NCBI GenBank assembly: GCA_026987055.1
Contig: JALSNL010000104.1
Span: forward strand, 1-16,531
Length of the DNA stretch: 16,531 bases
Reading direction: 5' to 3'
From: Melioribacteraceae bacterium
Lineage (GTDB): Bacteria; Bacteroidota; Ignavibacteria; Ignavibacteriales; Melioribacteraceae
Each line of letters starts with the position of its first letter. Within the stretch, counting starts at the first letter, position 1. This document shows, in pieces, positions 8,601-16,531 of this stretch. The translations under genes were made by a program, and so were the position numbers. Below the pieces are notes generated by a model. It did not search any database, was not told where the DNA came from, and was given only the letters and a program-made list of their open reading frames with translations.

Positions 8601-8762
8601 AACTGTTCTGGCGGAACGTTCGGTTTCTTCGTGATAATGTACATAAACATGCTTGCCTTTTAATGTGTACCAATTAAACTCAGGATCAAAATCATCTAAC
8701 TGTGCATTGGTGATTTTTGTTTGTACAATAAACAGTATAAGCAATAGGGTTATTTTTTTCAT
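5667..8762 (-). CDS. Gluzincin-type peptidase + TolB-like propeller + Omp85-like outer-membrane barrel
   Basis: The product is 1031 residues with a signal peptide (1-20, cleaved after TNA). The N-terminal domain (about 25-300) looks like a peptidase-MA-type zinc metallopeptidase. HEFTH at 122-126 supplies two zinc ligands and the catalytic Glu, and WFAEGTAQY supplies the third ligand, Glu182; both motifs are intact. A propeller of five or so PD40/TolB-type blades follows (about 310-590), for example YPVFSPDEKQIYFIS and PNVSHDGKKIVFVF. From about 640 to the end is an outer-membrane barrel. It carries GGLIGMKGYPF near 900, as in the strand-13 region of BamA/TamA-like proteins, then LNLTYRIPVF, and ends in a terminal Phe as an outer-membrane beta-signal. 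It starts 29 bp after the pseudo-M6 gene, without an obvious Shine-Dalgarno. Location in the outer membrane is well supported. Peptidase activity and substrate are inferred; a role in surface-protein maturation or quality control fits the T9SS neighbours. Confidence 0.85.
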   Translation of the reverse strand: MKKITLLLILFIVQTKITNAQLDDFDPEFNWYTLKGKHVYVHYHEETERSARTVLKIAEEVWGPITRLYQYEPDIVHFVIKDIDDYSNGATYFFDNKIEIWSSALDFDLRGTHNWLRNVISHEFTHMVQIQASMKIGRSTPAIYLQYLNYEDKRRPDILYGFPNFIASYPIASINMPAWFAEGTAQYMRPEFNYDNWDSHRDMILRSYAIENKMLSWNQMGVFSKTSLGNESVYNSGFALTKYISQKYGEDKIREITYKLGKLTNFTIDAAFEDVLGKDGNEIYDEWSSFIKKDYKRRIKSVQENLVKGKELVEDGFGNFYPVFSPDEKQIYFISNAGGDYFATSGIYKYDIKKKEKELVRSGIRSTFNFIKGTNKIVYAKLSEENPKWRKVHDLYIYDLDEEEETRITFGLRANNPNVSHDGKKIVFVFQQDGTSNLGIVDINGKNFTRLTFYEMGEQVFNPKFSNDDSAIIFGYAYHQGRDIATIKADGSGKKFILNKPYDERNATYDKDGNIIYASDETGIYNLYKLNPVTKERTQLTNVTGGAFMPVVNNKENIVYAGYTATGYKLFEISKEESKKVDPNKKYIQRKNPPLDEVKSNGDFTKQEIAKLKNFNDYNLPDIKREKYSSAFTKLTILPFIRYDNYNTSKNFLDKIKPGVYLGSTDMLNRYSLFAGGSINKRMERDLFLSFFYRNKVPLLFSLGLKPVISLDLFSISRKSDVDIKFGVDNTTDPPTYEDIVNTNVTYNLFEVDLAAKHKIFSSKNHVEFRFIYSQYSASIGSFIFPNSSVLYPSSSDEYFIGRNLQLKYTYKSLAPTIDRDINPVGTDIELKYNYEMNKYNPESEYEAENGVLVPVYQNFNFHRLELNIRKYFSVFNNHTLSARFRGGTILGPKVPDFFDFYLGGLIGMKGYPFYAISGNEIVWLNLTYRIPVFKNIDYRLGHLYFDKLFFSVSGDFGNAWTEGFPKLNDFKKGIGAEVRLKMISFYLFPTSLFFNASYSFDKYQKTIRGETVNYGKEWKFYGGILFDFSF

Positions 8763-8791
8763 ATGAGATATTAAACGATTTTTTTTTGTTA

Positions 8792-11740
8792 TTATTTTAC
8801 AACTGCAATTTTAATTATTTTACTATCGGCTCTACCGAAATTGGACTTAACTTCAATTTTAGCAAAGTAAGCTCCGCTTTGAATATTACTAACATCCCAA
8901 GCTATTTCATTATCCAAACCACCTGTTGCATTGTACTCAAGTTTATCAACCAAGTCGCCTGCCAAATCGAAAATACGGATTGTTATTTTGGAATCTTCCG
9001 CAACGTAAGTTCTTATAAAAGTTTGGTTACCGTAAACAGGATTGGGCCAATTGTAAGTTCTGTTTTTGGGGAAAAAATCTTCCGTAAAACTTTTGCCGGT
9101 AGAAGCTTCAACAAAAGCATTATTGTTATTATTTCCAAATTTGTTTCCCCAAACAACTTTGCCGTTAGATTTTATGCTCCATGTAAAAAATGCATTATCA
9201 TCGGTTAGGCTTGTAAACAATAAATCATTTTCTCTTTTAATTATTGTTTGAGCACCGGTAAAACTGCTACCGATTGAAATAGGGAAACCTTGCAACAAAC
9301 TTCCGTCCAAACCGGAATATGCAAATATCAAACCGTTACGGGATGTGGAAATTATATCGGGATTATCGTCGTTATCAATATCGGCAATCATCGGATAGGA
9401 AACAAATTCCGAAATATCATTTTGTTCCACCGGAAAATATTCTGCCATATTGCCTTTAATATTAACGGCATTTAGTTTATTTCCAAGGTTGAAAAGAATA
9501 TAATTTTCACCGTCTTGTTTTATATCGGCAAGTGAAAAGTCATCTATTATTAAATCGTCTGCAATATTAAATTCATATAAAATGGAAAAATCTTTAATTA
9601 CGTAAAAAGTGTTTCCTTTAGCTAGAGCAATAATTAAATCCTTACCGTTACTATCTTTAGTAATTATTGTTTTTTTAATTTCCTTATCCAAAGTAACGGA
9701 ATTTGTTCTACTTGAGATTTTTTTACCTGATATTGCATAAAGATTATTGCCGGAAAATATTACTTGAGAAATCATCGGATTTTGCATATCAATTGTTTCT
9801 ATCAAGACCGGTTTATCTTCTGTATTTGTATCGAACGAATAAACAGCAATTGTTCCGTCATACAAACCGATATATAATTTAACATTATTTCCATTTTTTT
9901 TATACACAATAGGAGCATTACTATATTTACCCAAATCAATTGCACCTATTCCTAAAGAATTTAAATATCTTCCTTGAACACCAAATAAATATTTTTTGTT
10001 ATTTTCTTCAATTAGTACAAAATTACTATCGGCAAAATTTTGACTGCTTAAGGCAATAGAATTTGATGAATCAATTCTATAAAGATTTGAATTTGATAGA
10101 ATCCAAAATTCGGAATTTTTATTAGTATGTTTTATTCCCATAATTTTAGAGGTCAAATTCAGTTTATTAGAACCAAGCAGTTCAAGTTTTTCATTTCCTA
10201 TTTTTAAATCAAACGTCATTGTATTAGAAATTTCCGAAAAATTTGAAAATGAAATTAAACTATTAGCTCCGTCGTTTGTGTTTGTATTAGGTTTTGTTGC
10301 AGCATCAAATTTATTTTTATAAAATTCGGATGGATTTCCTTTGTACCAAAAATCAAATTCATCACCTTCGGCAATAATTGTTGTTCCGAAAATAGTATTA
10401 AACTCTTCACCAATATCTTGAATGCCGTCAGCTTCTTCCAAATCAACGCCTCTTCTATTTTTATCGGCATTAATTTTATTGCCAGCTAAATTTTCTTCTA
10501 TCACTTTGTTATCAATGTGCCAAATAAGAATACCGCTGCCCGGGACTGCCCAATCAAATTCATCAACATCAATAACAACACCATTGATTGTATCAACCTC
10601 TACATTATTAAAATTTAAAGTATCTTTTGGTAAGGATAAAGATTTAATAACACCGGCGACCTTATATGTAATTTTAATTCCGTCTTTGTTTGCATCACGT
10701 TGACGGTTTTCAACCAAATAATATTCGGATGAGTTAATTGGAATTTTAATTATTCGCGCATCTGTATTTTGTGCAACTTGTTTTGCAAAAACTTTAATAT
10801 TGTTTTGTGTTGAATTAACAACAACAGGTTCTTCCCAGCCGAGAAATATTTTTTCCCAAGCGGAAGGTTCGGGCGGAAACAATCCTTTATAGGCAAACAG
10901 AGATTGTCCGTCCATTAGCCCAAAGCGTCCGATGGCACTTTTCCCATTTTCGGAATTAAACAAATCCGGTAAACCGAGATGACTTGCTATGCTTGAGACC
11001 AACAAACCGTTGATTGATAATTCCAATAAAACAGATTCACCTATTCCTTTTTCTTCCCTTGATTCTGTTTCCGGTAATATCATTGTATTGGTAATTGTTC
11101 CGTTATTTCCGGCGGCAAAGCCGGTAAAAGAATCGCCAAAATATTTTTTGTAAGTTTTCAAGTTAAAATAAATAGAGGGTAAGTCTCTAGCTTCTCCCAA
11201 CAATTGATTCGTACTAATATCTTTTCCAACACCGGCATGAAAAATTGCAAAAAGATTATAATCGGCAAAATTTATATTCTGATTTTGCTCCACCGCCAAT
11301 TGCCAAACCTCTTTGGAAAAATCCGCCAAAGGCTTGAAGTCTTCATTTTCTTTTGGAGAATAATCCCGCATAACTTTGGAAACCGTTACAACATTAGGTA
11401 AAACGGTATATTCTATACTTAGATTATTATTAGAAACTTTTGCAAAATAATTTTGTGCAAATTTCAGATGATCGGAAAAATAATTAACATCGTGAGGTAA
11501 CGGATCTATAATTGAATTACCATAATCTTTTGTATAAATTGTTCCGAATTTTCCATCACCTTGAGTAAGATCAAATTTATCTTTTTGAAATTCAACCATC
11601 ACTGCTAATATTTTAACTTTACTTAGCTTGATTGGATTAGCTGCTATTCCGGAAGATATCTTTTTTGAAATAAAAGCTTGAGCAGTTAAACTACTCAAGC
11701 TTATTAAAATAAGTACAATACTAATTTTTATTTTGGTCAT
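8792..11740 (-). CDS. Secreted M6-metalloprotease-like protein with inactivated zinc site and T9SS sorting domain
   Basis: The product is 982 residues with a signal peptide at about 1-21 (MTKIKIS, a hydrophobic core, LTAQA). Residues about 45-470 follow the M6 (InhA-like) family: NYFAKVSNNNLSIEY, then GLPDLF...GRFGLMDGQS...PSAWEKIFLGW, then ILIWHIDNKVIEENL and GVDLEEADG. The zinc-binding HEXXH that should precede LGLPDLF reads SSIAS (residues 249-253; bases 10982-10996), so neither His nor the catalytic Glu is present, and no other HEXXH occurs. A propeller-like region (about 540-880) includes a calcium-loop motif DIDNDDNPD near 785. The last 90 residues start with YNWPNPV and form a type A T9SS sorting domain. 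The gene begins 6 bp after porV ends. It is expected to be exported through T9SS and act non-catalytically, by binding or scaffolding; this role is inferred. Confidence 0.85.
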   Translation of the reverse strand: MTKIKISIVLILISLSSLTAQAFISKKISSGIAANPIKLSKVKILAVMVEFQKDKFDLTQGDGKFGTIYTKDYGNSIIDPLPHDVNYFSDHLKFAQNYFAKVSNNNLSIEYTVLPNVVTVSKVMRDYSPKENEDFKPLADFSKEVWQLAVEQNQNINFADYNLFAIFHAGVGKDISTNQLLGEARDLPSIYFNLKTYKKYFGDSFTGFAAGNNGTITNTMILPETESREEKGIGESVLLELSINGLLVSSIASHLGLPDLFNSENGKSAIGRFGLMDGQSLFAYKGLFPPEPSAWEKIFLGWEEPVVVNSTQNNIKVFAKQVAQNTDARIIKIPINSSEYYLVENRQRDANKDGIKITYKVAGVIKSLSLPKDTLNFNNVEVDTINGVVIDVDEFDWAVPGSGILIWHIDNKVIEENLAGNKINADKNRRGVDLEEADGIQDIGEEFNTIFGTTIIAEGDEFDFWYKGNPSEFYKNKFDAATKPNTNTNDGANSLISFSNFSEISNTMTFDLKIGNEKLELLGSNKLNLTSKIMGIKHTNKNSEFWILSNSNLYRIDSSNSIALSSQNFADSNFVLIEENNKKYLFGVQGRYLNSLGIGAIDLGKYSNAPIVYKKNGNNVKLYIGLYDGTIAVYSFDTNTEDKPVLIETIDMQNPMISQVIFSGNNLYAISGKKISSRTNSVTLDKEIKKTIITKDSNGKDLIIALAKGNTFYVIKDFSILYEFNIADDLIIDDFSLADIKQDGENYILFNLGNKLNAVNIKGNMAEYFPVEQNDISEFVSYPMIADIDNDDNPDIISTSRNGLIFAYSGLDGSLLQGFPISIGSSFTGAQTIIKRENDLLFTSLTDDNAFFTWSIKSNGKVVWGNKFGNNNNNAFVEASTGKSFTEDFFPKNRTYNWPNPVYGNQTFIRTYVAEDSKITIRIFDLAGDLVDKLEYNATGGLDNEIAWDVSNIQSGAYFAKIEVKSNFGRADSKIIKIAVVK

Positions 11741-11746
11741 GTCAGA

Positions 11747-12913
11747 TTAAATTCCTCTTGGAAAACCTTTAGTGGATTTGTGTTTGGTTCCGCCCCAGCC
11801 AATAAGCAAACTAAAACGTAAAGTATCAGAAAGAGGATGATTTTCGCCGCCTTTAAATACATCGGTTGTAATATAACTAAAGTCAAAGCCGTAAAGATCA
11901 TATCTTAAGCCGGCACCAATTGTAACAAATTTTCTATTTCCAAAATCCGGATCTTCATAAAAGAAGCCTGTTCTTAAAGCAAATTTAAAATCATCATCTC
12001 CGTACCAATATTCAAGTCCCATTGAAGTAACAACATCTCTCATTTCAGTACTAAAATCATCATCAAACCAAGATGTAAAAATTGCTTTATAGAATTTATC
12101 TCTTTTACCATCAGCATTTTTCTTTCTATCAACAAGCAACTTGCTCATATCACCTGTCCAAGTAAGTGAACTGTAATCATCTTGCATTAGCATAATAGCT
12201 AAACCCAACCTAAAATTTGTAGGTATCGGGTCAGCTTGAGCTTGATCGATATAATAAATTTCAGGTCCAATATTGCTAACATTAATACCTAAGCTAAATC
12301 TGTTACTTAAATCTCCAATAAGCGGAATTTTAAATTCTTCCGGTCTCCACATAGTTGCAATATCAAAACTAACTGATGTAGCAACACCTTCACCAACTTC
12401 ACCGGCTGTCGGTTTATCGGAAAGACGACTGTGAATAATTCTAAAGTTTAATCCTAAACCCCAATCAGGATGAAGCTTTGTAGAATAACCTAACGTCAAA
12501 GCAGCATCAAAAGATCTGAATTTTCCTAAAGGATCAGGGGAACCTTCTCCGGTTCTAATAAATTCACCAAAGTTCATATAGGTTATGCTGGAAGTAACAC
12601 TGCCACCAATTTCTTCTATATATTGTCTGTAGGTTAAATAATCGTAAAAAAGATCATCCAAACCGAATTGTGGTAACCAGTTACTATGTGTTATGCTTAC
12701 TTCCGTTCCATCTAAAAATGCAATTCCCGCAGGGTTCCAAAAAATTGCTGCAGAATTATCTGCCAAACCACCACCGGATTCTCCGATTCCGCCGGCTCTG
12801 GAATCGGGAGCTAATAACAAGAAAGGAACAGCCGCCTCGCCTTGCGCCATAATTTTGTTGCTATTAAACAATGTCAGAACTCCTAAAATAAGCATCATTG
12901 TTAATCGTTTCAT
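11747..12913 (-). CDS. porV: T9SS outer-membrane shuttle protein PorV
   Basis: This is a 388-residue outer-membrane barrel of the FadL-like PorV (LptO) family. In the attachment complex PorV collects sorting-domain cargo after translocation and delivers it to the sortase PorU. Signal peptide MKRLTMMLILGVLTLFNSNKIMAQ is followed by the family hallmark FLLLAPDSRAGGIGESG and NSAAIFWNPAGIAFLDG. The rest is alternating amphipathic strands with aromatic girdles and a Gly-rich last strand (LRFSLLIGWGG). I place the start at the ATG at 12913 because TAGGAGG lies 10 bases upstream and it gives a clean signal peptide. A TTG at 12955 in frame would add 14 residues without a ribosome binding site. It follows porU by 55 bp, the same porU-porV order as in Porphyromonas gingivalis. 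Confidence 0.92.
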   Translation of the reverse strand: MKRLTMMLILGVLTLFNSNKIMAQGEAAVPFLLLAPDSRAGGIGESGGGLADNSAAIFWNPAGIAFLDGTEVSITHSNWLPQFGLDDLFYDYLTYRQYIEEIGGSVTSSITYMNFGEFIRTGEGSPDPLGKFRSFDAALTLGYSTKLHPDWGLGLNFRIIHSRLSDKPTAGEVGEGVATSVSFDIATMWRPEEFKIPLIGDLSNRFSLGINVSNIGPEIYYIDQAQADPIPTNFRLGLAIMLMQDDYSSLTWTGDMSKLLVDRKKNADGKRDKFYKAIFTSWFDDDFSTEMRDVVTSMGLEYWYGDDDFKFALRTGFFYEDPDFGNRKFVTIGAGLRYDLYGFDFSYITTDVFKGGENHPLSDTLRFSLLIGWGGTKHKSTKGFPRGI

Positions 12914-12923
12914 ATCTAAGTTT

Positions 12924-12930
12924 CCTCCTA
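12924..12930 (-). promoter_or_regulatory. Strong Shine-Dalgarno that fixes the porV start
   Basis: TAGGAGG on the minus strand lies 10 bases before the ATG at 12913. It is the best ribosome binding site in the window and rules in favour of that ATG over the upstream TTG at 12955. Confidence 0.75.
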
Positions 12931-12968
12931 CTAAATGTATATTATTTTTATTCAAGGCAATTTTAATT

Positions 12969-15900
12969 TTACCTAATTACTGCTATTTTTCCAAGTATAT
13001 TATCTTTATATTTACCATCGATAGTTTCAATATTTAATTTATAAAGATAAGTTCCGTTTGCTATGGCATCATTATCTTTATCTTTTCCATCCCACTTAAT
13101 TTTAACAAATTTATCGGGAATGCTTTCCTTTTTTATTTCTTTAATCAATCTTCCGGCAACAGTATAAATTTTAATTTTTACATTTATAGCATCGTTAAGA
13201 TTATGCTGAAATGTAAAATATGTGTATGATGAAAAAGGATTAGGATAATTATACACTTCGCGAACTATTAGTTTACTATCATCAACAACAGTAAAAAAAT
13301 TCTCTTGTGATGAAAAGTTATTGTAAACGTCCCATGCTTTTATTTTTATTTTATAATCACCTTTTTCCAAAGCCGAAAATTTATAACTTATCTCTCCTTT
13401 CTTTCCACCGGAGTTTAAGTCTCCAATAAAATAATCTGTTAAATCAATGGAGTTTTGTTCATCATCATTTAACACAGCTTCTAATTTATGTCCTATGCCA
13501 GCACCGGTTGTGTTAAGTCCGGTTTTATCAAAAAGTTTTACATGAAGCATAAAATTAGGACCTACCAAATATGAGTTTTCCATTTCGTCATCGTCATATA
13601 AAATTTCAATTTCAGGACCTTTGCCATCATTGCTTTTTGTAGTATCTGTTCCACCTACAATAATATTATCAGTATATCCGATTCCATCAACATCATCATT
13701 AAAAAAGTAAACAACTATTTTACCATTTTTATTTTCATAAGAAATATCTTTTGGAACAGTAAAACTTGTAGCAAATTCTCCGTTGGCAATAGATACACGT
13801 CCTCTAAAAATTACTCCGTCTTGCACTTCCATATTATAGCTTATATCATCAAGATGTATCATTCTTTTAGAATCAAAAACCGTAATAATTCCCTCGCCAT
13901 TAAATGATGAGTTATTACCATTTGCATCTAAAACTCTACCTTTGATATTTACATTGCTTAAAGCTTTTATTTGTACAGGGGTTGTTAAATCGCTATTGTT
14001 TACCTTTTCAACCTTAGCCGGTAAATTTGGAATATCCAACCTTAAATAAGGATCACAGAACAAATGATATTTTTCATCATTAGTCTCTATTCTGGTTTGT
14101 TTTAGTCGGAAATATGCATTACCCACCGGAACAGGGAAACCTTTTGAATCTTTTGTCCCTAGCAAATTATCGTAAAACAAATTATTTAATGCAGCATTAG
14201 AACTTGAATAAACAGGACGAACAGCAGACAATCCACCAATCATTCCTGCATCTTCCATTAAAACCATTTCTTCGGTTGCACTTTGCAAATTCGGGTCATC
14301 ATATTTCCCAAAATCGCATGTAGCTGCCGTAAGGAAAAAATATTCTTTATTTTTTAATTGAGGAATTGAAATGCTTCTTTGGAATACTCTTTCATGTGCC
14401 CAAACATCGGGATTACCATGACCAATATAATTAAATATTAAAGTTCCATTATTCATTGCGTCAAGTATTGCTTTGTTTACGTCCGGCTTTCTACGTCCTA
14501 AACCGGTGTTAACTGTTTTATAATTCGACAGGTAAATTTTATTTAGTTGAAAGTTTTGCGGAATGTGATGTTTAGCCAGTTGTTCCGATTGTCTTGTATG
14601 TCTAGCTCCGTCATTCCCACCTTTTGATGTTAGACCATCATCCGCCAATAAACTAATTTTGTTGCGCCATAATCCTTTCTGTAGAACTGTTTCATATTTA
14701 ATAATTTTATCAACAACACTTTTTGCTTCATCGGTAGTTGTAACATTTAATCTTCCAATTGCTAAATCCGCTTTATCGTCATTGCCGCTAATTCGCGAAT
14801 AAAAATCATCGTACGGATACGAATCTAACTCGCTTAAAGATTTTAATGTTTGATATGTAGGGATAAAATTTAATCCCTTCCCTAGTAAATCATAATAATC
14901 ATAATCTCCGTCGCCTAAAAGTAAAACATATTCGGGTTTAATTTCCCAATTGTTATAAGCGTATTTTAGAAAATCTCTTATAGATGTAGGATCTAATAAT
15001 CCTCCGGAAAATTCATTATAAATTTTATCTATATAAACCAGTTGACCGGAAATTTTAAATCTTGATTCATTTTCTCTATAGTTTAATAAGCGTTCAGCTT
15101 GTTCTTGAAATTTTTTATGTGTGATAATAACATATTTTCCACCGGTAGATATTCCCCTAATATTGGAGTTATCAATTTTTTCTCCTTTTGCCGGAACTTT
15201 AAGTTTTCCTGTATGTAAAGCAATATATTTTGTTATGGAATTATTCGGTTCGTTACTTTTAAAAGTAATTTGTCCGCCGGATTTTTCAACTTCAACCATT
15301 TTTACATTTGAATAATCAGAGATGTTAAATACTAAAATATCACTTCCGGAAAATCCAGGCACAGTATATTCGTTTACTCCTACTTTTGATTGAGAATAAA
15401 AAATTAAATTATCATCAACAGCATAAAGTTTTTGATAATATTTTATTTCATAATAATCCAAGTAAGCTCTGTCACCAATAGAAGTAGGTGTAATTGTAAA
15501 CTTTAATACACTCCGGTTATTAGGTAATGCTCCAATATATTTAGCCGTACCATATTTATCATTTCCTGCTTTATATTGTGCATTATCATCAAAGCCAATA
15601 CCCGGGACGGAGGTATTTAATATTTTTTTATTGTTTTCGTACAATGCCAATTTAATACTTGCCGGAGAACTATTAATAAAATGATACGAATAGTTAATTG
15701 TACTATCCGCTATAAATTCATTCAGCATATTTGTGTAAGTATTACTTGTTTTGGAATTGGAAAAATTATCTCCTACATTTATCAATCCGGACCCTAATAA
15801 ATTCTCTTTATCGTCGTCATAAAATTTAAATGCAACGGTTGAAGTTTGTACAAAATCAGCTTGACTGTTAACACTATTTTGCAACTGCATTCTTTTTCCG

Positions 15901-16531
15901 TTACTACCGCCAAAGGTAATCCAGTAATAATTATGTTTGGAATACCAATGTTTATTCCTCTTTATTTTTCTTTGAGTTTTGTTGTATTCAAAAAAATCAA
16001 CTCCTCTTGCGTAAAATAAAATATAATCGTTATCATTAAATTTTCCGTCTTCTTCGCCTGAAACAATTATTGCATTTTCAACTAAATCTTCAGGTCTTGT
16101 GTTGCTAATTTCCCAAGGTAAAATATATCCGCCATTGTTATATATTTTTATTGTTCTGGGATCAATTGTATTTACATTAATTCCCAAATTGGATAAATAT
16201 GATTTATCAATTTTATAAATTCCTTCTTCGTTTATATCAAATCTATACCAATCCCCTTTTGCCAAAACGGAATTATGAACAGATTTTTTAAGAACCTTTT
16301 GTTCAACTCCCCATTTTTTTAGTGCTTTGGAATTTATAACTATGTTAGTAAGGAAATCCGAATCTTGAATTTTTACAAAGTTTTTTGTGGAATTGAAAGA
16401 AATTTTAAATATTATTTTACTGTACAATTTTAATTGTTTATTGTTTACATCAAATTGCAGCGGATGAACATTAATTGTTTGAACCTTTACATTTCTGATT
16501 AAACCGAATTCACCGAAAGTAACTAACTCTT
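12969..16531 (-). CDS. porU: T9SS sortase PorU, C25-family cysteine peptidase (5' end outside window)
   Basis: The reading frame stays open to the right edge, so the gene is N-terminally incomplete; 1186 codons are visible. The TTG at 16427 is not the start: 34 more residues precede it (for example NVKVQTINVHPLQFDVNNKQ) and look like the usual PorU N-terminal propeptide region. The C25 peptidase core contains LLLGDGDYDYYD, AIGRLNVTTTDEAKSVVDKI, the catalytic His in NYIGHGNPDVW (codon 14418-14420) and the catalytic Cys in TAATCDFGKYDDP (codon 14316-14318), 34 residues apart, as expected from gingipains. C-terminal Ig-like and sorting regions follow, with YNYPNPFSSYTYFTF starting about 96 residues from the end. 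PorU cleaves the sorting domain from T9SS cargo and attaches it to surface lipopolysaccharide. Its own sorting domain matches the known retention of the domain in P. gingivalis PorU. It is followed by porV after 55 bp. Confidence 0.93.
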   Translation of the reverse strand, partial: ELVTFGEFGLIRNVKVQTINVHPLQFDVNNKQLKLYSKIIFKISFNSTKNFVKIQDSDFLTNIVINSKALKKWGVEQKVLKKSVHNSVLAKGDWYRFDINEEGIYKIDKSYLSNLGINVNTIDPRTIKIYNNGGYILPWEISNTRPEDLVENAIIVSGEEDGKFNDNDYILFYARGVDFFEYNKTQRKIKRNKHWYSKHNYYWITFGGSNGKRMQLQNSVNSQADFVQTSTVAFKFYDDDKENLLGSGLINVGDNFSNSKTSNTYTNMLNEFIADSTINYSYHFINSSPASIKLALYENNKKILNTSVPGIGFDDNAQYKAGNDKYGTAKYIGALPNNRSVLKFTITPTSIGDRAYLDYYEIKYYQKLYAVDDNLIFYSQSKVGVNEYTVPGFSGSDILVFNISDYSNVKMVEVEKSGGQITFKSNEPNNSITKYIALHTGKLKVPAKGEKIDNSNIRGISTGGKYVIITHKKFQEQAERLLNYRENESRFKISGQLVYIDKIYNEFSGGLLDPTSIRDFLKYAYNNWEIKPEYVLLLGDGDYDYYDLLGKGLNFIPTYQTLKSLSELDSYPYDDFYSRISGNDDKADLAIGRLNVTTTDEAKSVVDKIIKYETVLQKGLWRNKISLLADDGLTSKGGNDGARHTRQSEQLAKHHIPQNFQLNKIYLSNYKTVNTGLGRRKPDVNKAILDAMNNGTLIFNYIGHGNPDVWAHERVFQRSISIPQLKNKEYFFLTAATCDFGKYDDPNLQSATEEMVLMEDAGMIGGLSAVRPVYSSSNAALNNLFYDNLLGTKDSKGFPVPVGNAYFRLKQTRIETNDEKYHLFCDPYLRLDIPNLPAKVEKVNNSDLTTPVQIKALSNVNIKGRVLDANGNNSSFNGEGIITVFDSKRMIHLDDISYNMEVQDGVIFRGRVSIANGEFATSFTVPKDISYENKNGKIVVYFFNDDVDGIGYTDNIIVGGTDTTKSNDGKGPEIEILYDDDEMENSYLVGPNFMLHVKLFDKTGLNTTGAGIGHKLEAVLNDDEQNSIDLTDYFIGDLNSGGKKGEISYKFSALEKGDYKIKIKAWDVYNNFSSQENFFTVVDDSKLIVREVYNYPNPFSSYTYFTFQHNLNDAINVKIKIYTVAGRLIKEIKKESIPDKFVKIKWDGKDKDNDAIANGTYLYKLNIETIDGKYKDNILGKIAVIR

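Noticed and set aside
8786-9208. Plus-strand reading frame of 140 codons
   Set aside because: It lies wholly antisense to the 3' end of the M6-like gene, has a biased Ile/Phe/Asn composition, and shows no recognisable domain.
12914-12955. Fourteen-residue N-terminal extension of PorV from a TTG
   Set aside because: No Shine-Dalgarno before 12955, whereas TAGGAGG precedes the ATG at 12913, which begins a proper signal peptide.
12693-13037. Plus-strand reading frame of 114 codons across the porU-porV junction
   Set aside because: Antisense to the conserved PorV N-terminus; composition is that of a mirrored coding frame and no family is recognisable.
16425-16427. TTG as the start of porU
   Set aside because: The frame remains open for 34 codons to the window edge and those residues look like PorU N-terminal sequence; no ribosome binding site precedes the TTG.

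Overview
The window is AT-rich, densely coded and entirely minus-strand: nine genes read right to left, with no convincing plus-strand gene, tRNA, rRNA, CRISPR array or insertion sequence. A PorU/PorV pair of the type IX secretion system (T9SS), YPNPF-type C-terminal sorting domains and DUF5683-like and TolB-barrel proteins point to the Bacteroidota/Chlorobi/Ignavibacteria lineage. The YNYPNPF-style sorting signals and gene repertoire suggest Ignavibacteria in particular. This placement is inferred from protein style, not from a marker-gene search.

Right half (about 4755-16531), a cell-envelope and secretion cluster in transcription order: (1) porU, the C25-family T9SS sortase, whose 5' end lies outside the window; (2) porV, the outer-membrane shuttle barrel; (3) a secreted M6-metalloprotease-like protein with a T9SS sorting domain but a destroyed HEXXH motif; (4) a 1031-residue protein joining an intact gluzincin-type peptidase domain, a TolB-like propeller and an Omp85-like outer-membrane barrel; (5) a small DUF5683-like membrane protein. 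Gaps are 6-55 bp, so these five look like one operon. The first two should release and anchor sorting-domain cargo. The third is probably cargo. The fourth is a candidate surface or periplasmic processing or quality-control factor.

A gene-free gap of about 250 bp (4505-4754) holds a degenerate inverted-repeat element, a short AT-rich tandem motif and a possible sigma70-like promoter. It separates the cluster from a second, housekeeping unit.

Left half (about 167-4504): der (ribosome-assembly GTPase), a CoA-disulfide-reductase-like flavoprotein, upp (uracil salvage) and a secreted TPR protein. The last three genes are joined by short stop/start overlaps. The unit ends in a striking three-armed GC-rich palindrome (63-131) followed by a U-run on the minus-strand transcript, which probably is its terminator.

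Most interesting points: the pseudo-protease (SSIAS where HEXXH belongs) beside the sortase genes, directly upstream of a peptidase-propeller-barrel fusion with an intact zinc site, and the cloverleaf repeat used as a terminator.
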